DNA of 64,000 bases from positions 26,386,094 through 26,450,093 of the forward strand of contig CM034610.1 of the NCBI GenBank assembly GCA_020091685.1, read 5' to 3'. This document shows, piece by piece, positions 1 through 11,447 of the stretch (positions are counted from its first letter, which is position 1; each line of letters starts with the position of its first letter). Below the pieces are notes generated by a model that saw only the letters and a list, made by a program, of their open reading frames with translations, did no database searches and was not told the origin of the DNA. A program made the position numbers and the translations under genes. Source of the DNA: Lutjanus erythropterus (taxonomy: Eukaryota > Chordata > Actinopteri > Lutjaniformes > Lutjanidae).

Positions 1-299
1 AGTTACACAGAACAGCAACTAATCTTATTAAAAACACAACCGCTAACATTAGTTACACAGAATAACTGCTTACATTAGTAAACAGACCAACTGCTAATGT
101 TGGCTACAAAGAAAAGCCTCCAACGTTAGCTACACACACCAACTGCTAACGTTAGTTACACAGAACAGCCACTAACATTAGTTACACAGACCAACCGCTA
201 ACGTTAACTACAAAGAGCAGCCTCTAATGTTAGCTACACAGACCAACCGCTAATGTTAGCTACACAGAACAACTGCTAACATTAGCTACACAGAAATCC
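1..299. repeat. 26-bp minisatellite, about 11 units
   Basis: Tandem units of 26 bp (one of 24 and one of 25) run from the left edge to about 299. A typical unit is AGCTACACAGACCAACCG followed by CTAATGTT, and the CTAAC/TGTTAG core varies between units. The array sits in the arhgap44 intron that follows exon 483-594 and probably continues off the left edge, so its true copy number is unknown. Units differ by several substitutions, so the array is not freshly homogenised. Confidence 0.85.
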
Positions 300-482
300 A
301 GTTAGCTAAGTATGAACTAACCTGGCAATACTACTGTTGCACTGAAAAAAATGTTTTGAGTGTAGGTGCTGATACTGGAAACCATGACTGAGAACATTTA
401 TAAAGTAACCCTCTCAACCCTGGCCTGGAACAGGTGGGGTTGGGTGTCCCGGTGTGTGGCGGTGTTGTAGTAGACAGCTCAC

Positions 483-594
483 CTGCGATGGCGTGTGGGT
501 CTGCAGAGTACTCCTGAACATCTAACACCCCGCAGTCCAAAGACGCCTTCAGCTTCTTCAGTTTGGAGGCCGAAGGAGCGACTCTGAACAAACC
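483..594 (-). CDS. arhgap44: arhgap44 exon: RhoGAP domain with arginine finger
   Basis: 112 nt, phase 0 at its start and one extra base at its end (37 codons + G). The acceptor TCTCAG precedes GGT TTG TTC AGA, which encodes GLFR; the Arg codon at 585-583 is the arginine finger that RhoGAP domains insert into the GTPase active site. Downstream residues KLKKLK and EYSADPHAIAG are family hallmarks. The donor is GTGAGC. The catalytic residue is present, so this exon looks functional. The next coding exon (expected LKSYLRELPEPLM-type sequence) is off the left edge. Confidence 0.94.
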
Positions 595-1249
595 CTGAGA
601 CACGAAACATGACAACATGTTAAAATGACATTTTAGTTTCAGGTTTCTGTTCTTTTTTGCAACAAGGGTTTCTGTTGATGGATATTACATTTAACTCAAC
701 TGCTAATGAATGAAAAACAGACATCTGGTATCAAGATGATCAATTTGTGTTTCCTCTAAAAGCATGAATCAAATATTTTCAACCTTTCTCTGCAACAAAA
801 TCCCAAAACATTCTCCATAATGTTTAACAAACTAATTATATCTGATGAAGTTATTCACAATGATGCATTTGTCTTTTTCTTTTAATCTCATAAAGATTTA
901 TTGATGGAAAACATTTACTGTACCCTCGATATGTCTCCATTAAACAATCGTTAAATGTAATTAAAGCTGCACTGTTTCCAGTGAACGGCTCACTGGCCTG
1001 ATAACAACAAAACAGGTCATTTCTTAACATCACAAATTAATTGAACAGTTTGTTTCAGGCTTTAGCTAAATTGCTTTGAGGAAACCAAACTGCAGCTTGG
1101 ACCTCATTAGATATAATTTCCCTTCAGTAATTAAGAGCGTCTTCATCTCTGTGGCGACTTCTGCAACACGTCTCACCAGTGTATGTGTTTACTGTTTGTT
1201 TGTTTGTGTGTGTGTGATGTGCAGACAGATGTTTGTTGTGCAGTCTGAC
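595..1249. other. arhgap44 intron, no recognised element
   Basis: A 655-bp intron between the two RhoGAP-encoding exons. It is AT-rich and I recognise no repeat or conserved signal in it. Short open frames inside it carry no recognisable protein motif. Confidence 0.7.
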
Positions 1250-1377
1250 CTCCTCCTGCATGCCACATTCCAGCAGCATGGTGACACAGGCCTCGATGGG
1301 AAAGGCAATATCTCTCCCGCTGAGCGCTAAGTGCTCCTCTAATGGTTTCCCGTAGCACGGCTTCTCCACCCAGGTCT
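1250..1377 (-). CDS. arhgap44: arhgap44 exon: BAR/RhoGAP linker and start of RhoGAP
   Basis: 128 nt (2 + 42 codons). It completes a Glu codon split with exon 2569-2488 and encodes WVEKPCYGKPLEEHL followed by ALSGRDIAFPIEACVTMLLE and CGMQEE. That is the well-conserved junction from the end of BAR into helix A of the RhoGAP fold. The donor is GTCAGA and joins in phase 0 to the arginine-finger exon. The acceptor is unusual: GTTTGACAG is directly preceded by about 45 nt of TG repeat instead of a normal pyrimidine tract. Confidence 0.94.
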
Positions 1378-1381
1378 CTGT

Positions 1382-1383
<2 letters not shown>

Positions 1384-1427
<44 letters not shown>

Positions 1428-1429
1428 CA
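1384..1429. repeat. (CA)n microsatellite abutting a splice acceptor
   Basis: About 20 CA units on the plus strand with one G interruption. In the arhgap44 transcript this is a (UG)n tract ending about 7 nt before exon 1377-1250. Confidence 0.95.
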
Positions 1430-2487
1430 GAATTCAGCAGCAGCTCCACTTTTAAGAATTTTCTCTCAGGCTGCAAAAAGTCACTAAAACAAATAGGAAA
1501 TATATTGTCTGAGTGACCTAAAAGGCCACTGAAACCTATTTTTGTGATGTGGTCCCACATGAACACACAATTGTCAGTCTGGCTCCGTTAGAGGTGATGT
1601 CACATATTTCTACCAACCAATCAGAACTGAACAATAAGAGTCAGAATGTGAAGGTGATGAAAGTTAGCTTTCTTGTGTTACCATGGAAACCATTCATTCA
1701 GTTTGATGGCTGCATCCAAAGCACGCTACTCAGAATCAGAATCTTTATTGATCCTCTGGGGAAACTTATTTGCATTACAGTTGCTCCCATTCAAGAACAG
1801 AAGTATACATAACCATATAGAAAATAACAACAACATAGAAAAAATAGATGCTTTCCACAATAAATAAAGGACAAATTTTATTTCTTATTATTTGTGCATC
1901 AATCTAATCAACGTCTGCTGCCATTTTTGTGGCAGTTTTTCTGGCACTATTTTTCATGCTTGTACATGGGTGTGGCAATCATAAATTGCCACAACACTAG
2001 ACCTATATAAACTGAACAAATGACTGATGTGTGCAGCAGTGACGCACGGATTGTACTGCAGATAATCTGCAAACTGAGTGGGTCAGGTCATTAAAATTTT
2101 CTGATTAACAGCAAATGTGTTGCAGGGGGGTGAAATAGGGTGAAGCCCATTTACGCACAAGGCACAGTAGCGTAAATTCATTTTGTTTTGTTTTGTTTTT
2201 TTGCCTTTGCTGCTATCATATCATTGCATATCATTGTGCAGTATCAATTAGATCAATTATATAGGTCCAATATCAGTATTTTTTTATGGCAACAGCTGAT
2301 TTTTGATAATTAAAACATTTAAATTCCAACAAAAGGACTCCTAATTGTCTAACAGCTGATCACAAGCACACACTGACAGACATGGACACATTCTCACTGG
2401 GACATGAACTGCAGCAGAGTCTGAGCTGAGCTCCAGGTCAGAGGAGTAAAAAGAGTCACATGATGAGCATGTTGGTCTCAGACTCAC
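1430..2487. other. arhgap44 intron, mostly unassigned
   Basis: Apart from the dispersed repeat at 1729-1812, I see only AT-rich unique sequence and a short T/G run near 2178-2205. Confidence 0.6.
1729..1812. repeat. Teleost dispersed repeat with AGAATCTTTATTGATCC motif
   Basis: The segment starts with repeated CAGAATC, then CTTTATTGATCC and GGGGAAACTTATTTG. I recall this as a very common interspersed sequence in ray-finned fish, but I cannot name the element from memory. Confidence 0.5.
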
Positions 2488-2569
2488 CCTGATGAGCTTT
2501 GATCTGGGGCAGAACACTTTGAAGCAGCTCTAATGACTTCCTGTGGTACTCTGCCTGGACTTCTATCAG
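2488..2569 (-). CDS. arhgap44: arhgap44 exon: C-terminal BAR helix
   Basis: 82 nt (27 codons + G). It encodes LIEVQAEYHRKSLELLQSVL then PQIKAHQ, the last long amphipathic helix of the BAR domain. The acceptor is GTGCAG and the donor GTGAGT. The spare G joins AG of the next exon to give Glu. The intron to exon 2737-2669 is only 99 bp, typical of compact teleost genes. Confidence 0.94.
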
Positions 2570-2668
2570 CTGCACGAGACAGAAAGAGACCAGAGAGAGG
2601 CTGTGATGGACAGGCAGGGTATCTATTTATTTATTTATTTTATGGTCAGTCTGGAGAGTTGTACTTAC

Positions 2669-2737
2669 TGTCTGGAAGTAGCTTGCATAGTCAATTTCTT
2701 TGGCCACAAAACTGTACATATCTGCTGATAACTGATC
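2669..2737 (-). CDS. arhgap44: arhgap44 exon: BAR domain
   Basis: 69 nt, exactly 23 codons, phase 0 at both ends. It encodes DQLSADMYSFVAKEIDYASY plus FQT, which matches the BAR segment of RICH proteins. The acceptor is CCCCACCAG and the donor GTAAGT, both strong. No stop, frameshift or odd codon use is seen. Confidence 0.94.
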
Positions 2738-3032
2738 CTGGTGGGGAATAAAAACAAACAAACACATGTTCAAACAACAAAATGCATGAGCAACAAGGCC
2801 TCATACACAAACAGAAAGCATGTTTGAAAGAGCTTTTTAAAGGTGAATTCTGTGATAGAAAGAAAAGCACAGGTGTAATTAATTACACTAATGATGGCTG
2901 CAAGCTCTTGGACTGTCGGCACGTCGGCTCACCGCTGAGTCTTCACTAATGTTATTAGTTACACCTGTGAGTTTCCTGCTATGACGAGCCAGACTGTCTG
3001 CTGTGTAAAAGGTCATGAAACTGTTATAAATA

Positions 3033-3476
3033 CTAGAGCTGCAACAATTAATCAATTATGAATCGTTTGCTAAATTAATCCCCAATTATTCTGATAAGAG
3101 ATTGATCAGTTTGGGCTGATTTGGACTTTTTAAGAAAAGTAAAATATTTAATGTGCATTTGTATGTGAAGACTTGGACAAGCAGTGTGGAGGCATTTTAT
3201 GTTTTTTTTTCTTGTTTTTTTAAGTTTGAAAGCTGATCACCATTCACTTTTGTTGTTTGGGAGATTCTGCAGCACTTTTTTCTTGTAAAACTCTGAATAT
3301 CTTTGGGTTGTGGACAAAACAAGACGTTTGAGGACGTCATGTCGGGCTTTGGGAAACACTGATCAATACTTTTCACCATTTTCTGACATTTTATGAACCA
3401 AACAACTAACTGTTCAATCGAGAAAATAGCAGACAGATTAATCGATAATGAAAATAACCATTAGTTGCCGCCCAAG
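3033..3476 (-). repeat. MITE-like element, AGAGCTGCAAC terminal family
   Basis: Begins TAGAGCTGCAACAATTAATC and ends with the imperfect inverse TTAGTTGCCGCCCAAG. It contains the internal block GGACAAAACAAGACGTTTGA seen in related copies at 25.4, 28.1 and 42.6 kb. I recall this as a high-copy teleost family with imperfect terminal inverted repeats; no coding capacity. Confidence 0.65.
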
Positions 3477-3664
3477 ACTCCCCATATTCACTTTGAATAT
3501 TGATTGGTGGGTGGATGTTTTGTTTTGGATCTAAAAGGGTTAAAAAGGTATACTCATTTTATCGCAACTTCAACCAAATTAATACCCTGAATATAGAAAA
3601 ATCTGAATGACACTTAATTTACAGCATTATGAAACTAAAATAATGAGTGAAGGTGAGGACTGAC

Positions 3665-3782
3665 TCGACAGATCTCCATGCGGTTGGCTGCCTCCTCCAT
3701 CTCTTCCCTGAGGTGGTCGGCCTTGGCTCCTGTTGGCTGCAGGTTGCTGGACAGTCCTGAAGACTTGGTGGACTGATAATAC
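3665..3782 (-). CDS. arhgap44: arhgap44 exon: central BAR domain
   Basis: 118 nt (1 + 39 codons). The first G completes an Arg codon from exon 9415-9339. It encodes YYQSTKSSGLSSNLQPTGAK and then an acidic helix ending EEMEEAANRMEICR. The acceptor is TTTGCAG, and the donor GTCAGT is a slightly weak GT site. In the RICH family this region is a tip loop plus the following BAR helix. The frame is fully open. Confidence 0.93.
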
Positions 3783-4081
3783 CTGCAAACACAACACGAC
3801 TCTTTCAAAACATTGTCGATATCATGATGGATCTGAGTTCATATAATAAGCGAGAAAGCTGGCATCACTGAGAGATTTTTTTATTTGTGTTCGGCAGCTT
3901 TAGATTTTTGTTCCTGTGAGTGATAATCATCGACAACAAAATCTGACAGCTGCTCTGACAAAATGACTCATGTCAAACAAGTAAAACTGATTTTTGAGCT
4001 GAAGGATTACTTAAGTCTATATATCCTCAGTCATTCAACCTTTATCTTTGATTCTCTGTTCTCAAACTCTCCTGTTCCCCC

Positions 4082-4126
<45 letters not shown>

Positions 4127-4127
4127 A
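4082..4127. repeat. (CTGT)n microsatellite, and nearby A18 run
   Basis: About 11 uninterrupted CTGT units, followed at 4244-4262 by a run of about 18 A that may be a retroposon tail. Both lie in the 5.5-kb intron between exons 9415-9339 and 3782-3665. Confidence 0.95.
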
Positions 4128-4775
4128 TGGGAGACTTTTCTGTCTGAGCTGTGTGTCTCTGGGTGGAGATAATATGTCGCGCTGCCAGAGGAGCTCAGCA
4201 CACAGCAGCATGATGGGAAAAACTGTCTCAGATTTGGGTCACTTAAAAAAAAAAAAAAAAAAACTGAACGAACTGAGTGACTGGACTGCAGTGAGGAAAA
4301 TCACATTTCTCCGTGTCACTGCTGCTGAAATGACAGTGAATCGGCACAAAGAAAGTGTGGTGATTGTACGTTTCAGCGCTCAGAAAACAGTCTCTGATTG
4401 GACGGGAGGAAAAAAACCCACGCTGACATGATGATTCCAACAATTTAAGGTGACTAAGAGGTTTTTTCACACTTGTTCTGAAGTCTTCGGTTTCAAAATA
4501 ACAAACTATTCCACAGTGAGAGATGGTGCACTGACAAAAACACAAAAATAAAGGTCGGAGCATTACATCAAAAAGTCGAGGATGTGGAAAGTTTTGCAGC
4601 TTGTAAGCCAGAACTCATTCTCTCATCTGTAATTACCAGAGCTCTTTACTTAAAGGTGCCCTATGGAGCTGTTACTCACTGAAATGTGAGCTCTAACAAA
4701 TGTGTTGAATACATTTCCTCCAACATAAAACATCTGCAAAGCCGATTTCAAGTATTTTAAAGAAGCAATATGTTT

Positions 4776-5295
4776 AAAAAATAGCACTGCAGTCTAAATA
4801 TTGAGCTGGAGACGCAGACCGTATTTAAATAGGTTGAAATCCTATTTTATATATAATCTATGCTTAAAGCAAGTTGTTTCCTCCTGCCTCATCCTCCCAA
4901 AACTCAAGGAAGCTCAGGCAGAATGCAGGAACACTGCAGGAGTGCAAGACGAGTGCAAAATTATAATTTGATAATAACAAATGACGATGAGTCCTATACT
5001 CTTTGTTATGCTGAAAACAGAATACACACTCCGGAGTTTGACTTCAGTGACTGTCTTCTGTCTGCTGGACTCCATTAATTTAACAATTAATGAATTAACA
5101 TCCTGCATTAATTCAAACTGTAATTAATGTGAAACAGGCAAACACAAGTTACAGACACTGCAGCTAGCATTGACAACAGAGAAGCCAGTGTTTCAACTTA
5201 GCATGTTTCCTTAAGCTATAATGATATATCACGTTCATTTTATGTTTTTTTTTTTTTTTTGCAGTAAATATATTGCAGATTTCCACTTTAAGGAT
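4776..5295 (+). repeat. Dispersed repeat shared with 44055-44660
   Basis: Similar in order and orientation to 44055-44660: GAGCTGGAG..., GAGTTGTTTCC-like, GCAGGAACACTGCAGGA, AATTAATGTGAAA, CATGTTTCCTT and a closing TATATTGCAGATTTC. A partial third copy lies at 41300-41480. No coding capacity is seen. Confidence 0.65.
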
Positions 5296-5499
5296 AATGC
5301 ATAAAAATTTACACTCTTAAATGGAACAGGGGAAAACATCAGCAGGAATGGGCAGCTCCAGCTAGCTTTACTAGTGGTCAAACAAATCAACTTAAAAAAG
5401 CAATGATCACAACGTCATTAAAGGAGAAAACTAGTTATGAGGAATACAGTCTGTAAAAATCTTCTGCTGAAATCGTGGCTCTGTGGATAACGAAGTGGG

Positions 5500-5700
5500 C
5501 CTGCTGGTCGATCCTCCACTTTGTGTCCAGGCTGAAATATCTCAACAATTACTACACCGGTTGCTATGAAATTCTGTGCAAACGGTCCTACTGACACCTG
5601 AACAAACTCTGTGAGCATTTTGGCATGCTAACGTTGCTAATGTTAGCATTTAGCTCAAATGACCGCTGTGCTCATGAACGGTAAATTCTCACAGAGCCAT
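5500..5700 (+). repeat. Teleost dispersed repeat with GCTAACGTTGCTAATGTTAG core
   Basis: The string around GGCATGCTAACGTTGCTAA, TTAGCATTTAGCTCAAA and GCCATTAGC matches a high-copy percomorph repeat I know, also present in pieces at 16200-16376 and 45733-46270. Confidence 0.6.
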
Positions 5701-5789
5701 TAGCTTAACTATAAGTCAGTAAGGTTTAAAAACTGGGGCAGGAGAGTTTGAGAGACATTTTCCAGTCAGACAGGACCTAATAAACAGAC

Positions 5790-6236
5790 TCTATCTATTC
5801 TATCTTGTATTGTGTATTTTATTTTTAAAAAGACACATCCTATCTTATCATTGCATAGTTTATCTTTATCTTTTTTATTATTATTCTATTTCTAGTTGTG
5901 TGTTCTATTACTCACTTGTCTTTCTTTCAACTCACTCTGCCTTACTTTTTTTTTTTTACAATTTTGTGTTTATATATTGTCAACAGTTTCTTGATTTGAA
6001 TTGATAAATTGATTCTACACGTGTATGAATATTTAATAATGTGTTTTTTGTGTAGTATCCTTTTCTGTAATATGCTTCTTTGTTGAAGTTTTTTTTTTTT
6101 TGTAGTTTGTGATTTGTTACAGTCTGTTTTCAGTCTGTGTTTTTATATGTTCAGTAGTTTCAGAAATGTTTTGCTATATGTAGGTAATATGTACTGTGTT
6201 ATGTCATGCCAATAAAGCAATTTGAAATGAATTGTT
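5790..6236 (+). repeat. T-rich stretch with a retroposon-like 3' tail
   Basis: A T-rich segment that closes with ATGCCAATAAAGCAATTTGA, which resembles the 3' end of fish LINE/SINE copies. I see no reverse-transcriptase frame, so it would be a 5'-truncated copy. Confidence 0.35.
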
Positions 6237-8284
6237 TTTAAGAAAATGCTGCGTATTACACCTTTAAATATGTGCACAGTATGATGGGATATGATCTAAA
6301 AGGGTTATCTTGACGTAAACTCTCCTTCCATCAGCAGGAGTTGAGCCCTGAGTCTAATTTTGTCATCCTGCATCCAACTTCCAGAAGCTGAAATAATAAG
6401 CATCACTGTGAAACCTCAAATCAGCGTTTACATGCAGACGTGTGTCAGCAAACGCTGACAGACGCATCTAATCTCTGCGTCTCAGGTACCTTTTGTATTA
6501 AACTCCTTCACACTGTTAAGAAAATGTTGGGAAACGTCAATTTAGCAGCAAGAGTTCATTCTTTGTGCAACGTGGCTGAGCATGAATCAGTGAGCGGTCT
6601 GTGGTATTTGAACCCCGGGAGGCTGTGAAGATGGAGTTTTACAGCATGATGTGCTGCAGACTCAGTGCGAACGCTGATACTAAAGAACTCTGCTGCATGT
6701 TTCCAATTAAACCTTTCTACTGATAAATTCTTACTCTTAATTTCAATATAGTTATCAAAAAAGGAAAAAAAACTTACATTAAGGTCCTGCGGGAGCATTA
6801 CGTTATATATCATGTTTAGAGTTTAATATTTCCTCCCCTTTTATTGCCTCTAATATTTCTACTGTTTTGGTTTCCTGATTGCTTTTTATTTATTCATACT
6901 CAGTTTTTGTAATGTGGAGTATCTGGAGAGTTTCTCATATATTTGGACCTGGAGAACAACAGCTCTAAACTACATTTTCCAGTCATTTATACTGGAATAA
7001 AAAAGGCATATCTGTAGTCTTTTTGATGCCATTATAATCTCTGGAATTTCTTTTTTCTTAAATAATTGCCCTAATGAAGGTCAAGTGACTAAGAGCTTAT
7101 CTTTATTATTAAATACTTGCATCGAGCCTGAGTCTTTTTGCTATATTTGATTATTTTTGGCTCTCTTTCATCTCAGCATTGTGTCCTGAGGGCTGCGATT
7201 CTCTCAAAAGTGCTGATAAATTCCCAAAATTTCATATATTTATGCTTTTTTTCTTCTTGTTGTTGTCTCAGATATGTCAAAACATCAATTTATCAAAAAC
7301 CTTTTGAACAAAAAAATTAATCATCTTTATACTGACGCTTTGGAAATTACATCAAATATCTATTTTAAAATTAGTCTTTAAGCCTTATAAGCCTTAAGAA
7401 TATCAGCACAGAGGATTTCTTTTACTCCAACCAGGTCATGTTTGTCCCTAAAGGTGAGCAGATCTTAACAACAGATTCATTTGTACATCTCACACAATAA
7501 AGAAACAAGGCGTACAGAGTTTCACAGTTGCTGTGTGACCGAATGTTGATTGTGTTACTGTACTATTAAAAAAAGATCTACAACTAATGCATTCAATTTA
7601 AACAGTTTTATGTTTTAAATTCTCTAAACAATACAATACCAGATAGATATTTTCATGTAGACTTTTAATAAGTTTAATATATTTGTAGACAGCGTTCCAT
7701 CTGTTCTTTTTCATAATTCTTTATTTAATTATGTTGTGGCCTGCTGGACACAAATGTGCTGTTGCAGTCTGGGACATGAGCTGCTCCATTACTTAATAGA
7801 AAAAGTACAGCATCAAATTCTACGTACGACTCACAAATGAAACGCTGTAAGTCATAAATGCTGCAAGACTGGGACAAATCAGTATTCTGCCCTGTCTCGA
7901 CAGAAGAAACCTCAGTTGTGTCTTCAGCATTTAAATCCCATACCAGCTGTCCCTTAAAATATCCAACTATTTTTCTTTTCAGACCTTGAATGTGACACAA
8001 CTAAGTGTTGCTTCAGTTAAAGATATTCACACAACAACCCAGGCTCGAAGGAGTTTCTAGTTTTTACTTTTTGGAGTATTGTGCATTGAAGCATTTTGTG
8101 AAATGTGTAAAAATGTATCAGCTTTTCCTTCTTCCTCTTCTTCTACTTCTTCACATTTCTGTCAACTTTGTGATGTACAACCAATCATAATGTGTGATGT
8201 CATCTGTGACCGCAGGACCCCAAGCCAATCTGCTGGGCCACTGGCAAAGGTCAGTCCGTGTGTCTGCGTTGTAGTCCTGTGGTG
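6237..8284. other. arhgap44 intron, no recognised element
   Basis: About 2 kb of AT-rich sequence with no repeat or coding motif I recognise. Small open frames here are chance. Confidence 0.6.
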
Positions 8285-8500
8285 ACAGGCTAGACTGTTT
8301 GTGGCTAGCAGAATGCTAGCATTTGGGCCAGGTTTGGCCAGTTTGGTGTGTTCTTTGTCTTTTATGTTTTGCTAGCCTCCCTGGGGCAGTGACATTAGTT
8401 ATCAACTCATGTTTCACTAGCTTCCATATCTAGCAGGAACACTAGCTAACTGTATCATCCCATATGTTTTGCTAGCTTCCATGGCTAATAAACACTAGCT
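8285..8500. repeat. Degenerate repeat with TTTTGCTAGCTTCC motif
   Basis: The motif GTTTTGCTAGCTTCCATGGC recurs in decayed form about three times at intervals near 60 bp, along with several GCTAGC/CTAGCTAA strings. It looks like an old short tandem array. Confidence 0.45.
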
Positions 8501-9295
8501 GTCTCTAGTTAAGTATATTCTAGGTCAACATTTCTTGCTGTCATTAAATGTTTGCATAACTTAATTTTATGCTAACTTACCTTGACCTTAATTTATTAAT
8601 AAAAATAACCTTTGTACATTTGCCTAAGTATCCCTTTCTTCCCTTTTCCCTGGATTACTTTAAATTATTGTTACACCTCACCCAAACTTTGGGCTTGTAA
8701 CAAACGTTTTTGCATTTTCACAGGTAGCTGTTAGATGAAGAGCTGCAGGCGACAAGCTGCACACCTTCAACTTCTCAGCCAGGTAACTCATTTGTTTAAC
8801 TGTAACAGCTGTTTGCAGAATACAGGTGTCACGTCCACAATACTGGCACAACTGTATAATCGTGTCAAAACTGGATAAAGTTGATTTAATATTTCCTGCC
8901 AATCTGGACTCCATTCTGCAGATATGTTCGAACCATCACTCCTATACAATTTCTATTTAAATATCAAGTTATCATTAAGGATTTTTCATGTTTTTAGTAG
9001 TCTGCTCACACTGATACAGGCTAATAAAGACTTTCATGAGAAAGTGAACATATTATACAGTCACAGCCTTAATTAAGTCTTAAGGAAAAAGAATCAAATC
9101 GGCCAAAACTGGCATTAAGTTTGGTTTTCACACTCTGACAGCAGACCGTGGTGTTAGGAGTGTTGGCAGGTCCAGACGTACATGAGTACAACTTCACTGT
9201 GTGCAATCAAATCCCAGTGACATTCAGTGGGAAGCTTCAGGACCGGCCTATTCACAGGGGATGAAGTTTCCCTGATCACAGCCAACTCTCTTTCT
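8501..9295. other. arhgap44 intron, no recognised element
   Basis: No element seen. A (CA)6 tract at 9296-9307 is 30 nt downstream of the donor of exon 9415-9339, reading as UG repeats in the transcript. Confidence 0.6.
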
Positions 9296-9338
9296 CACAC
9301 ACACACAAAAAAAGAGTCACAAATTGTAACAGACTCAC

Positions 9339-9415
9339 CGTGTGCGAGCGGAGTCCATGTCCAGGACCAGTTTCGCTAAATGTTTCCTTTGTTTCTGGAT
9401 GTTTGGGATTTCCAC
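9339..9415 (-). CDS. arhgap44: arhgap44 exon: BAR domain
   Basis: 77 nt (25 codons + 2). It encodes VEIPNIQKQRKHLAKLVLDM then DSARTR, one of the most conserved stretches of the RICH BAR domain and part of the basic surface expected to meet lipid head groups. The acceptor is CCTCTCAG and the donor GTGAGT. The last two bases CG join G of the next exon to give Arg. Confidence 0.94.
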
Positions 9416-9814
9416 CTGAGAGGACAGAGAGTTTTCACTTCAGTCTGTTGTTTGTTGGTGTGAAAGAGGACGAGAAACAGATGGAGCATTGTCAGAGGGT
9501 TTGCACCTGTTGTAGCAGAACTCAGCTCTGTACATCTGCTCTCATAAAGATTAGTTTACTGGCTGATTTAGAGAGGAATCAGAGATTAATGTGCAGTAAA
9601 TCCTGCATTAGACACATGTAGGTGCAGCCGTGTTTACATGATTTTCAACAGAGACATTAAAGTGAAGGTTTGACTGAGATGTTAGATGTTCAGGGACTTT
9701 AGGCAGAAGACTAAACTCTAAAATAATTTTTCTCTTATTGTCTCATGTTTCATGCATTTATATTTCTTATTGTATGTGTTAGTCAATTAGAGCCATTGTA
9801 GGTAATTGCAGGGT

Positions 9815-10030
9815 GGGAATATTCTTAGAAAAAACTGAGAATTTCTGAGATTAAAGTTGTAAATTTGTAAGAAAGAAACTTGGATATTCTCAGAGATTAT
9901 AAATAAAAAAAAAATAGAATATTGCAAGAAAAAGCTTTGAGATTCTATGAGGTTAAAGTCACATTTTCCGGAGGATATCAGAGGTTGTTACTTGTAAATT
10001 TCCCACTTTAATCTTAGAATATTACCCCCT
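9815..10030. repeat. Degenerate GAGATTAAAGT repeat
   Basis: Low-complexity copies of a motif like GAGAATTTCTGAGATTAAAG and GTAAATTTG. I recall such decayed short-period arrays as common in fish introns. Confidence 0.45.
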
Positions 10031-10503
10031 ACCCCTGGTCTGTTTCCTTTCTTCTTTTTTTTTACACAATGGCCTGAATACAAATTCATATTATTGTCTG
10101 TTGAATTTTTAAAAATATATTACACATATTATATATAAGAGGATTTAACAGCATCTGTAAATGATGAGCTGCATTAAGAGTCTGGAGATGATATGAAGTG
10201 AAAAATGTGCATAATCAGTGTCTGTCTTTTCTTAAAAATTGTGTTCTCTCTATGGTAGCTGTGAAAAATTCTCTATAAATCTGTCACAGAGATTTTAATT
10301 AAAACATTAAGAGGATATATGGAAAAAAACTTGGTGGCTTAATTTACACAACACAATCTCAGGGTGCAGATATCTGCATATTAATGCAGAATCTGTAGGC
10401 AGGAGACCAGACTTTGGTATCAGAGCTGTTCTGGTTTCTGTTTGTGATCATCTGATGATCATTTAGCATTTTATTAGCTTTTTCTTTTAATTTATCTGCA
10501 TTC

Positions 10504-10819
10504 ACAGTACCAGCTAAAAGTTTAGACACATCTTCAATGTTTTTTCATGATTTTTATTAACTTTCTATTTTGTAGATTAATACTGGAGACACCAAACTAT
10601 GAAATTTGCAATTATTTGGATTTATGTAGTAAGAAAAAAACTAAGCAAAACGTGTTTTTTCTTTTTGTTTGTGTTTATTGCTTTTTAATATTTTTGATTC
10701 TTCAGTGTAGCCATGTTTTGCTTTTTGCACACTGTTGATATAATCTGAACCATTTCATCTTAAAAATAAAGAAAGAACATGGAATAAAAAAGCGTGTCCA
10801 GACTTTTGACCAGTACTGT
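10504..10819. mobile_element. Tc1-like MITE (ACAGTACCAG... termini)
   Basis: A 316-bp element with inverted ends: ACAGTACCAGCTAAAAGTTT at the left and AGACTTTTGACCAGTACTGT at the right. These resemble the termini of a fish Tc1-type transposon I remember, with the transposase deleted. The interior still keeps near-terminal sequence on both sides but no coding frame. It sits in the intron between exons 11924-11813 and 9415-9339. Confidence 0.8.
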
Positions 10820-11447
10820 TTATTCAGATATCTGTTTATAGAGATTAATCTCAAACTGCTCTCTTGCCTCTCAAGTTCCTAATCAGAATGTGAACAGAAG
10901 AGGAAGTCTTGGCCTGGATATCCTTTATCTGTTATCAGGATATTCTCTGGCTACACCGGAAGTCCTGAAACGTTGCCTGTTGCCCCCAGAGGCTAAATCT
11001 TTATCAGACAAAAGGAGACTGGTTCCCAGACCACAAAATTATACACAGAACACAGACATTATTCCACATCAGCTACACTTCAAAACTCATGGATAATAAT
11101 TACTGTGGAAAAATGAAGCAGGTACTTTTCTGTTGTGAGAATCTTTTTTTGTTTCTCTATTTTGGAACATAATAGGAAGCAAATATTGACATTATTCTTA
11201 TATATTCTAATAACAATGTATGTGTATTTATGTGGTATTTTATTTATGCTTTGTGCCCCCTTCTCAGTTTATTCTGTTGTTTTATTTGTAGTAGGTCCTT
11301 TTTGTTCTCTTTTGCTCTTCATGTCGTCCGCATTATTGCGTTTTTTTTTTCTATTGTAAAAGCTAATAAAATCTTGCAAAACCTAATATGTCAGATCACA
11401 GGGACCACACACAGTACACTTTAGTGTCTTTTTCTGATTAAAAATTA

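Noticed and set aside
1076..1426. Open frames on both strands around the (CA)n tract
   Set aside because: They are shadows of the real arhgap44 exon at 1250-1377 extended through simple repeat; only the minus frame within the splice sites is coding.
4048..4431. 127-codon frame through a (CTGT)n repeat
   Set aside because: The frame consists of repeat-encoded CLSV units and a poly-lysine run; no domain.
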